Shown here in pieces: positions 12,601 to 24,600 of a DNA stretch of 64,000 nt. A model generated the notes under the pieces. The model worked only from the letters and a program-made list of their open reading frames with translations. It was not told the DNA's origin and ran no database searches. The DNA is from Rhyacophila brunnea (Eukaryota > Arthropoda > Insecta > Trichoptera > Rhyacophilidae): positions 5,394,001-5,458,000 of the forward strand of contig JAGYXB010000825.1 in assembly GCA_022495005.1 (NCBI GenBank), given 5' to 3'. A program made the translations under genes and the position numbers. Within the stretch, counting starts at the first letter, position 1. Each line of letters starts with the position of its first letter.

Positions 12601-15600
12601 CATTACGCAAGAAATTAATGCACAACCTCAATTGAGTATTTTTACGCTTGTAGCATTTTCTATGATTTTTTCAAAATCACCTATAGTTTAAGTTTGTGTC
12701 ACCACTGACATCTGTGAGTGTAAGGAAATTTTTCGAAAGAGGCAAAAGGTCAAAAATGCAGTTAACTGGTTTGCAGATTAAGCAGTTGATATGTCATATC
12801 GTCTCTGTTCTGGCAGAACACACTAACTGGAGAATACTAGTTTTGAGTAATTTCACTTTGAAGTTGTTAAAATGTTTGAAATGGTCTATGATGTGAGTTT
12901 ATTAAGTAATCGTAAAAAGGATGACTTTAAAATAAGGACTGTTTATTTATTAAAAAGGTTTCCAGACGGTAAAGTTTGAAATAAGGAACATTTTGGTATA
13001 ACTAACTCAATATGTCATTTTTTCGAATTAGTGTCTTATGCCAGAACAGTGACGATATTATCCATAATGCATATATCTATGTATGGCGTGAATATGTTGA
13101 TAAGTCTAAAAACATAAATTCTCACGGCAGCTATTTGTACGCTTGGCTTTCTGTGGTAAATTAGTTTATGTGTTTTTGGATGTTTTTAAATTTCAGTAAA
13201 ATGTTTGTAAATTCTCAACAGACTAAAATTTAAAAACATTTTTTGCCGAAATACTATAATTTTGGAGGCTCTGTACTATAATTCCACTTTGAAAATATGG
13301 CAACATTGGTTTCAATGTCGATATGTACCAATTCTATTAGCAAATATGCCAATAATTATCATCAATCCCTGATAATGGAATTTCCAACGGCTCCAAATTA
13401 TTACATTGAAAACAATAATTACCATGACATACTAGAAACCTTCTTTTCAGTTCTGCCTACTATGTAAAAATACTCAATTGTCGGGTATGGTAAAAAAATT
13501 ATTTTTGCCCAGAATGGTAACTTTACCAAATGATGAAAAATTCAACGGAAAGTAAGACTATTGCATTGTCACTACAACACAATCATTGTGTCTGTGATTA
13601 AGTGATTCATACCAGTAGCGAAGAGTGGAGGTAGGCTGTTCATAAATAGAGCACATTAAACTTTGTTAGTCATACGTAATTGTTTTTATTGAACTACAAT
13701 TTACTACAATTTTTGGGTGATACGGCAAAATTGTTCACACCTTTTCATTCATACTTATTTGTTTTCGTTGGATTAAGAATACATATTACACAATATATTG
13801 TTGGTTCATTTTTTTTTAGATTCATTAAGCCCTGCCTAACCAAACTATAATAGAAAAAAAAATATTATTCTATTCATAAAATATCGAAAGTTATGTACGA
13901 TTTAATTGAATAATTTTTGATATTTTATAGATAGACGAGTATTTTTTTACTATTATCTATTATGGCTTGGTTTTCGCAGGGTTTAATTGAATTTAAAAAA
14001 TTTACCAACACCATAAAGTGTAGTCTTATTTCAATGAAAACAAATATGTACGACTGACAAAGTGTAGTGTGCACTATTTATGGCAGATCTTAACAGCCTA
14101 CCTCCACCCTTCGCCACTGATTCATACAGAGATCAATAATTACCAATCTGGGCAAAAAGATATCGTTTCATATTAACCCAATCACCTAAATAATAATATG
14201 TAAGTAAATAAAACATAAGATAATACGGAGTGATCTTCAAGTGAGTGGACAGCTGTCATCTGAACTGTGAATTATTAAGGTCTCAGGTGCCCTAAATAGG
14301 CCAAAAAATGAGAATTTGGGTTATGCTATGAATCTAAACTGCTAAGGAAATGAAGACATTTTAAACTCTTTTATGATATATAATTATATTTTATGATTAG
14401 AAAAGAGAGGGCATCATAATGAGATAACTATCTTTCCTACAAAGTTTACAGTTTGTTTATGCTTAGCACTATAAAATACCCCAAATTCTTCATTATCAAC
14501 CATGATACGGTACCTGAGTCCTATAATAAATATAATAATAGAAAACTTAAGACTGACAAAATGTTTCCAATTGCAAACGATAATTAAACACAACTAATTT
14601 ATTATAATCCGTCATGCAATTCATTTCATACATTGACATATATTTTGAATTTCTAATCAATCATAAGTTAATAATGTAATAATAATATTATTATCACGTT
14701 AAATAAATTAGACCTGTTAAATTTTCATGCCATTAGTTATTAAAATCATTAATCAAACAGTTACTAATAATTTATTTTAATTTTGATTAAAAATAGATTA
14801 CAATAATAAAATTCTATAATATTGTTATTTATTTATATGCTCATTCATATCAAGACTAGTGCTGCAAGAAACAGGGAACACGACACTTTTTACTTTTCGC
14901 AATTTTACTCAGTGACCCTGTCAGACCCTAAGCAAACATCTCAGTTATAAATACAGTGAAACCCCAATTCTACGGTTTTCAAGGGACCCAAACAAAAACG
15001 ATAAACGCAGGATATACAAATTTAAAAAAAAAACTCGTTTTTCTCCTGGATTTTTTTCGACGTCTTGAATTATTTTCAGTTTCTCAGCTAGGGTTCTAGT
15101 TTTTTTCATGGGAGGCATTTTAGTTGCGACTTATAAAAATTCGTGATACAAGATGCAAGGCGAGCCTGAGCGCCGACCGAACTGTGCAAACAAAGCGACG
15201 CGACTGAAAGGTCTGTATGTATCCTAAACAATTCTACGAATGCGAAATGAAAAATATTCAACAAAAACGGTCAATCGGGATAATATTTGTGACGGGACCA
15301 TAATATTTAGATGATAGATCGAGGAAAACAATGAATCGGGGAACGGTTAATGCGGGATTATTTAACATTGTTCTTATGGGTGTTTGGCGGGACTTTCAAA
15401 AATGAACGATCCGTGTGGGAAAACAATTTATGCGAGAACGGTAAATCGGGGTTCCACTGTAGTACTAAGGCTTGGTCTTCAATCAACCACTACAATTATT
15501 AAGTCAAAGACTTACACATTGTGATGAGGCTGCGGTCTGTAACTGGTGGCATAATGTACTCCCATGGCGTGGTTAACAATTCTCCTGGTCTTGACCGGTG

Positions 15601-18600
15601 AACTGTGATGATTAACGGGTGAGCCGTGGCTGTTCAGTGTCCCTTGGCTTCCGTGCATCATCTGTGGCTGCCCTCCGGACCCTGACACCATACTCAACTG
15701 ACCCTGGCTAGAGGCAAGATTATAGTGACCGTGGCCCAGCTGAGGATGGCTATTGGCGTGGCCGGTCGAAGAGTTGGGGAGCATGTCTCGGGAGGATATT
15801 GAAGATACGGATTCGTTCGAACTGCTGGTGGAGTTTAGAGGACCGTCTCGGTGGTGATCCATACCTGCAAGGAAACAAAGGAAATAAGTAAAATATCTTC
15901 ATATTTCCACAATATTCTATAAAAATACCACATTAGCATTAAGGGGGGACATGCTCGTCGAAGGTCAAAATTGAGTTTTTATTGTATTTTCAAACCATGA
16001 TCCTGGACACTCCTTAAACGTTGTATATAATCTATTTATATATATTTGAAGCCTTATTATCCTTTATAGTTATTTTAAACATTTGATGACTGCATAAAGT
16101 GTTTTTGTTACATTAAATAGTATTCTTTTAAACCTCTCGCTCTAATGTTTTAGAATATAGTCATATTTCGGTACATAACTGTGCAGTGGTGTTAAGATTT
16201 TTTACGTTTATTAATTTTTAAACGCATTTATGAAACCATTAGTATAATTTATTCTGAGATAATTTTTGTAAAATATTCACGATAAAAAAATATATTGATA
16301 ATCTCTGTGATCCCAAATTTGACAAGAATTAGGCATTTTATTATTCAAAAAATCGGCAAGATTAACACATTTCAAGATAATTCTAAAGATATTTATTATA
16401 AGCTATGTCTTTGACCATTCAAGTGTGATAAACATCTTATGAATAGAGATTGCTTTATAATAATTATTGACCTAAGAATAAGGTAGTGTTTTTTTGAAAT
16501 ACGCCATTTCTTTTGTCATTCCCCAGTGGTTAAGCTACAACATGCGGTCGTAGCCATAAATTGATAAACTATAATTGAAGTAGGAAGTAAAATGATATTG
16601 ACGCGCGTGTTTGAACATGTACCGTTTAAAAAAAAATAAAAATAAATTCGGTTAGGTACATGTTCAAACACGAGCGTTAACATAATTTTACTCCCTACTT
16701 TAATTATAGTTTGTCAATTTATGGCTACGGCCATATGTTGTAGCTTAACCACTGGGGAATGCCAAAAGAAATGTCGTATTTCAAAAAACACTACCTTATT
16801 CTTAGGTCAATAATTATTATAAAGCAATCATTATTAGTAGGACGTTTATCACACTTGAATGGTCAAAGACATACCTTATAATGAGTATCTTTAGAATTAT
16901 CTTCAAATGTGTTAATCTTGCCCATTTTTTGAATAATAAAATGCCTAATTCTTCAAATTTGGGATCACAGAGATTATCAATATAATTTTTTATCGTAAAT
17001 ATTTCACTATAATAATGTCGATATAAATTATACTGATGGTTTTATAAATGCGTTTAAAAATTAATAAATGTAAAAATCTTAACACCACTGCACATTTATG
17101 TACTGAAATATGACTATATTCTAAAACATTAGAGCGAGAGGTTTAAAAGAATACTATTTTATGTAACAAAATACTTTATGCAGTCATCAAATGTTTAAAA
17201 TAACTATAAAGGATAATAAGGCTTCAAAATTATATAAATAGATTATCTACAACGTTTAAGGAGTGTCCAGGATCATGGTTTGAAAATAAAATAAAAACTC
17301 AATTTTGACCTTCGACGAGCATGTCCCCCCTTAAGTTCTATAGTTTTGACAGAAAATATATCATTTTGGAATCAAATACATAGTACAATAACCATAATAT
17401 AATAAATAATAACCTAAAATCCTAAGAGCTACATAATTGAGCAATTTACTACTGACATCAATAATAATGATATCCGCCGCGCAAAGAGGCGAAAACAGAA
17501 ACCATATAAAACAGTCATATACCAAAGCGAAGCCTCAAACGACGGACAAATATATTTCTCAAGACAACTGCATTGCATTTCACAGATACAGCCCCGTGTG
17601 ACAGAAAGACTTGCCTACGATATCGAACAAAGGGATCACTTCGTCTTTTGAAATGGTTTCCAAGCTACCCCGAAATACTGGTTCGGTGATCTGTTCAACG
17701 AAATCAGTCCGAGACCGTCGGCTTCTCATGGAGACTCTGCTTAAATATATGGACTTTGTTACATGATCTGCAACAGTAAGGCATTCTGAAGACGCGTCTG
17801 CAAAAAAATTCGAAAAGGTGTGAAATCCGAAAAAATTACTGAAATAATTTCAAACTATGCTAACGCCATGTGTAATTTTGCAAAATCAGCTAATTCCAAC
17901 ATTAAATTTAGAATATAATGTAATTAATATTTTAATCAGTTAGTTTATATTAAATTATCAAAATAAATGATGGAGGAGAGTTACGAGACGTAAGTTGAGA
18001 TTGTTGTGGTGATTAAAGAGAGACAGCATCATTGAGAAGCAGAGAAAGTTCGCAGTACATAGGACATAGCAGAAAAACATGTCGGGGGCTTCGAAGACGA
18101 TATACAGTATTTCTGACGATAATAAGTGTCCGTTAATTGAGTGACTCGTTTGTGGTTTTGTTAACATTCTACAGAAATATATTCAAAATAAGCTTACTCC
18201 ATGAGTCATGTTGCAAAGTTAGCTTACTCCATATAAAATATCATTAGATGCATCACGAGTGCAGAACTACAAGGTTCCAAGTGTTTTTTTTTGGCGAAAC
18301 AAAAGTAACAATGAGGCAGCTTAGAATACTAACTATTTCCTTGTTAGGTTTGTTTTGTCAAAAATAAACACTTGCAACCATGTAGAATTAGACTTGCGAC
18401 ATTACTGTGAATATATTGTACCAAAAAACACTCAACAATTTTCCTTGACAGTTTTTGTAGCTTCCCAAAACCAAAAATTCATTGGAGTAATTTGATTTTG
18501 ATTTGTTCTTCAACGGCTTCAACACTGTAAGCTACCGAATAACATTCACATTTTACAAGAACTCTTTAGTACTGATAGAAGATACTAGCATGATCTGGAA

Positions 18601-21600
18601 AGACAAAGTACGTGAAGCATCTAACCAGGAAGAAGAAAAATAGAGCATTATACTGACTGTTGATCTGCAATGGTGGTAACTGGTGCGAGAGCATTTGATG
18701 CGGGGGTCTCTGTACCCCGTCTCCGGGCCTGGCAGAGGCAGATGGGGGCGGCTGGTACGCAGGGGGATGCGCTCTCGATGGGGATCCACCACCGCCGCCG
18801 GTTATCGCTAGGGGGCCATCGTAGTATGTCTTGATCACAGCCTATGGTAACAGAAATATTTAATATTAACAAACGTCATAATATGGTATAAGTTATTGGA
18901 ATTGACTTATCGAGCACTAATAATTAGCTCTAATATGACAATTTGCAATGACACAGGAGAGAAATTTGCAAGAAGAATAAATTGTATTGGTTTCGTTATA
19001 ATATATGTTTCACTAAATACACTATCACAAAATAGTTCTAACCATCACAGAACAATAAAGATGACATTCTAAACCACGGGTTCACAACAATAAGCACCTT
19101 ATTATCAAAACTGCCTAACTCCACAAACCAAATTTTTGACAAATAGGAAAAAACGACTGAGGACTAAATTAAATAAGACAAGTTAAAATGAATGAATGAA
19201 GAAATACATAACACCATTCCTACCAGGTTTTTAATATGGAATCAACCTTTAACAGGTAATTTAGTGTTTAAAAATGCAGTTAGATCGGTTTTGAAACTAA
19301 TGTGCTCAAATTTCCCTTATGCCCATTGACCTTAGCATCCTCAATACAATTTAACGTAGTATGAAGCGGGTCAGTCACTAAAACTAAAATTTCTCACAAA
19401 AGCCAAGGCTTTCAATAATTAGACTTCTATCTTCATTATTATCATATTGTATGCTATATTTTTGGTAAGCATACATACAAAAACACACAAAGAAAATACA
19501 GACCCCTTTGAAATTGAAATACGAAACCCAACAATCATTTTTTTTTACAGGACATGATGAATGAAAAATATTTGCAATTCAAGTCCAATATTTTTTTTTC
19601 GAAAAGGATATCCTGTCAAGTGAATTGAGGTATTCTTATAACAAACAATAAAGCCTGGCTTACAGGTATTATAATTTTATATACCTATTAGCGTAGATAT
19701 TATGTACTACAAAGAAGGCATGTTTTAAATTTAAATGAATGAATTTTGATTTCATTCATTAATCCTTTACCGTGCAAAAAATTCTAAAGAGTCGGAGACA
19801 AGTTATGGGGTCTACAACCGCAATTCAGACATGCATTAGGGGTCGTCCATAAATGACATGACACGATTTTCGATATCATTGACCCTTCCTCCCCCATTGT
19901 CACACTAAATCACAAAATTTTTCACCTCCCTGGTAATTTTTACCCCCCCCCCCCTCTCATTCGTCAACAAACAAACGTCGTTGAAAGTGATAATTTTTAG
20001 TATAATGTTCTCATGCTCACGGAATATTATATTATTAGTAAAAAAAAAAAATAGTTTATATTAATTATGTTGGTTTTGTGCCGTCACATTTTCTACAACC
20101 CCCCTCCCCATTATTGAGAATAAGCCGTGATAAGAATAACTTACGTGAGTCACGGGCTGGGGCCCAGAATATCTGTGCGGGTTCCTCAAGTGGGGTGCGG
20201 GCGGAGAGTGGGGACCCATCGGTAAGCCTCCGGGGGGCAATCTGAAAATAAATAGAAAAAACATTTTTTAGATTAATGTGTATTGACACCTACCTGAATG
20301 GACAATTAATTTTGTCTTGAAAATAAAATTGGCTGAAATTAATATTTATTGAAATATACATCTGAAAAATTCATCCTCGTTCGGCCTTATCGTCTGCTTA
20401 ATGGAAAAACGCCACTGCTTGCAAAAGTTGTGATCACTCGCCGACCTTTATAATGTGCCGTCCCTATGCAACATATGATCTGCCTACCCCAGACAAATCT
20501 GCAACGCACATGACCTACAAAAGTGGAATCAGCTTGGAGAGGCCTTTATCCAGCAGTGGATAGATACAGGCTGATGATGATGATGCTGCAAACTCGGTGT
20601 ACTTCTTTGAAATTATATAGATGTATAATTAATTGTATTTTCACTGCTTTTGTATGTTTATGTTATGTTCTCTTTATATATTGTAATTTTTATCGTTTTT
20701 ATTACTTTTTTCTTTGTGAACGTCTTAAACTTATAATTTGTTATGTCCACAATATGTTTTAAAAAAATTGAAATTGAAATGATGATGATATTTCCGATAG
20801 ATATCTACCTACAACATTTCACGGTGAAGTGTGATACGGCGAACTGCATACGTTCAAGTTTCCGGACACGTTAGGATTATACTCCTACCTACCAACTAGG
20901 GTTTGTAAACAAATACATTTGACATTACATTATATGACTTTAATAAGTAAACAACATAAGCAATTTATCAAATTCAAGTGACTTCATTGTTCTGTAGTTT
21001 TGACAGGACAAAAACATTGGTTCCGACAATAGTTCAATGTTATTGTTACAAATAAGCTGCTCGACAAAACTTAAGATGCAGCCACATTAGTCACGCATGT
21101 TTGCAGTAAATTCGTCACAAATTCGCCACGTACCGAAAACAGCACGTCTGTGCACACTGTTGTAATAAATTTGTTTCGCATGAGATTAAGAACAAATTTT
21201 GTGAAATACTAATAGTGTCTCGAGGGATGCGAGGCTCCCCTAATTTATATGGCCTAGTATAGTCTAGTTGATATCCTGCCAAAAGGGGGCCCATTATAGG
21301 TATTATTAAAAAAAACTCGAGGATATTTTCGGCAGTGAGTCTTGCGAAGTAAGAGGGCAGATGCTCTAACCTTGTAACACCTGGTAAGAAGACATATGAG
21401 TTGCCTAATCATACATAACTCACCTTTTGCAATTTTATCATTTTTGAGTTAAATATACCAAGTGATTCTAAAGGCATTAATCCATATAAAAAAATAGTCG
21501 GCTGTCAAAAGTTATTTTAAGCCATGTGAAAATCGTTGACAAAATTGAATGTCGGTGTCATAACTCACATTTTTCAATGAATAATGTGAGTTCTGTCATC

Positions 21601-24600
21601 AAGGCCTTTCTAAACAATCATGTAGCTCTATTTCTCATAGTGTGCTGTGTGTATACTGTATAATTTTAAAAACACTGTCAATCGACTCACTCACTCATTA
21701 ATATTCAAAGGAGTTTAGGGAGAATACTTTTCTTCTAATTACAAAAAACAGTGCTCTGCAGCCCGATTTCCTAACTATCGTCTCGTGTGGCACCAGACGA
21801 CATGACGTAATTGTGACGTCAGCCAATACATGCCGCCCGAAATCGGGCCCCTGGTGGTTTTTTGGGGTTATCTCAAAAGTCGATTTTCGGAATATGTGAG
21901 TTATAACTCTAGGCAACTCATATGTCAATAATTGGAGCAATCAAGCGAGATTTAAAAAAACAGTCATAGAACTTTTTTCAGATCTCAATGTAGTCAATCA
22001 CAAGTCACATCCTTCCCAAGGGTCGTGTCCCACAACGTAACAACGGCATTGTTCAATATGTTAGGGATCGTCCATATAGTATGACGTCACTCTGTAATGG
22101 GACGGATCTGATATAATGGGACATGTAGAAAATGTGAAGTCATAGAACAATACATAATTACAAGATAAAAAGAACTTTTTAAAAACAACGTTTTTAAATT
22201 TTCTGTTGAATCATAATTATAAACTTGACTTGACTAGCTTAAACGATCAAAAAAAAATGTACATACTTGATAGAAATACTGAATAATGAAATGTCATTTC
22301 ATATCGATTTCCATAGTAACGCACGTATATATTATTTAATAATTTAGTTGCTAGGACCCCCTAGCAACCAATAACGGTATCGAAATAACTTTTCATACAA
22401 AACAAAATTAACTAAAAATGAATTCAATTCTGTTTAAACATGGCTAAAAGTATTAAAAAAATGCATAGGCATGGTGTTCCGATATATTATTAAGTTTCAA
22501 ATGTCTAGCTAGTCGGGAAGTTAGTTAAAAATCGATTGCAAGATTTGTACCGGACAAACAACCACCGGACAAATAAGAATACGACCTAAGAAAAACGTTG
22601 TAAAAATGGATGCATGTCAAACAAATCATATTTTAACGAAAGGAATTAAAAATTGTTGACAGGGGGTAAAATATTTTGAGAATAAATATTCAAATAACGG
22701 AAAGGGGGCTTAATATACTCAAAAAATGTATGACGTCATTTATGGACAACCCGTTAGGTACTGGTGGAAATATCTCGGTATCAATTATCGGAAACTTTAG
22801 AATAGGTAATGGGTCGCGACCTGCCAGATGGGCAAAAGAATCACATCACCAGACCCGAAGCCCCCCCCCCCCCCTCTTATGCACTCGCCGGAAGAAGGTA
22901 GAGTATATGCTTCATAACCTTGCACTCCGGCTCTAAGATGAAAATGATATATTAATATATTCTAAAAATATTTTTTTTACATTTATTATCCATTTATTTT
23001 TTTATTGCAACATTATATTAATACAAGTGAATATTATTTGATCTAATTTTATGCGATGTAATCAGGGAAAGAGGCGTACCAGTATAATAAAAGGTGCAAA
23101 AAAAGTACAAAGTTATAAAATACTCTATCTATCTAAAAACATTAAAACTAAAAATAAATGACCGTTTGTCGAAAGCTTTCATCTTATGAATATTACATAG
23201 TTTTATCATTTAAATATAATTTATTTCTTCCATAATTACATAGGTATTATGTAAGTAGTAAAATTATCTCAAAAATATTGCAAGATTTCTTTTATAAATA
23301 ATTTATTTAAAAACAAGATTTTTCATTGAAAACAAAATTGTGTAAGTATAATATTAAATTATTATTTTTATTTATATCTAATAGGGATTCGGAGTTTGGT
23401 CTATCAATTTAATGCACTAACGTTGTCCGATTATATTCATAATGTAATTATTATAATTAAACAATATATTTAATAATAACTGTTTTAATCAAAGAAAAAA
23501 ATAATATAAACATACCCTCCGATCACAAATCCAGACAGACAGATAATCATAATAAATCACTGATTTAAAATTAAGACAAAAATAAATGTAAAAAACACTT
23601 CACAGAAATTTAAATAATGATATCAAAATTTTTTAACGAAGCAATGAAGAATATTAAAACTACGTCCTAATTTATACGGTTTGTATTATAAAAGACAGAT
23701 CGACAACCACCTTTGCGCAGTGTGAAACTTCGACTGAAAATCTGACATACGAAAAACGTAAATATCAAAATGCATCAAAGCTTCCTGCATTCGAAAGTGC
23801 ACAACCGTATGTCCCAGAGGCAAAGCTCCACGGTGAAGCGATCGGTCGATCATTTCAGTGTATAAAGCGGTTTTATACGTATGTCATTGACCAATGAAAA
23901 AGCTCAATATGCTATAACAGCTGTCGAGTTACGGGTACTAAAAAAAGCAACCAAATTGATGCATTATTGTAATAGCGTAGGTAGGGGATTCGATGCAATT
24001 AAAAAAAGTAAAGTTTGTATGTATATCAGCTAACAATCGAGGTGTATGTACGAAACACAGGTAGGATTTTTATGTCACACAATAGAACATTTTATTTTTA
24101 TATATTATTTGACTATATATCCATTTATTTGTAGGATATTATACAATGTAGGTACCATTGGCAAAGAGTGGAGGTAGGCTGTTAACATCCGACATATCTA
24201 GTGCATACTAAACTTTGTCTGTCAAACGTATTTGTTTTCATTGAACTAAGACTACAATGACGTATAGATAGTGTGTCAGTTTATAAAATGCAATTAAACC
24301 CTGTCTAATCCAAGCCATAGTAGATAATAGTAAAAAAAATACTCGTCTATCCATAAAATATGTAAAATTATGCCATCATTATGATACATAATTTTAGATT
24401 TTTAATAGAATGATAGAAGAATATTTTTTATCGATTAGGTATGGTTTGTTTTAGTGAAAAGATCTTCTCGTTGGCAATATGGCGCCTCAAATTTTCTAAA
24501 TGCAACAAAATTGGCCATTGTGGCGACCAGGCCGATGGGCCCAATAGCTGATTGAACCGACATTAACAGCTCTTCCCTTTCCGTACAGCATTTAGGACAT

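Noticed and set aside
12221..12631. 136-codon minus-strand frame as a Graf exon
   Set aside because: It runs through a palindromic MITE and a GC-rich island, has no homology to GRAF and no acceptor in suitable phase.
15512..15862. ATG at 15860-15862 as start of a separate small gene
   Set aside because: A strong acceptor lies three bases before it and phases fit Graf on both sides, so the Met is internal.
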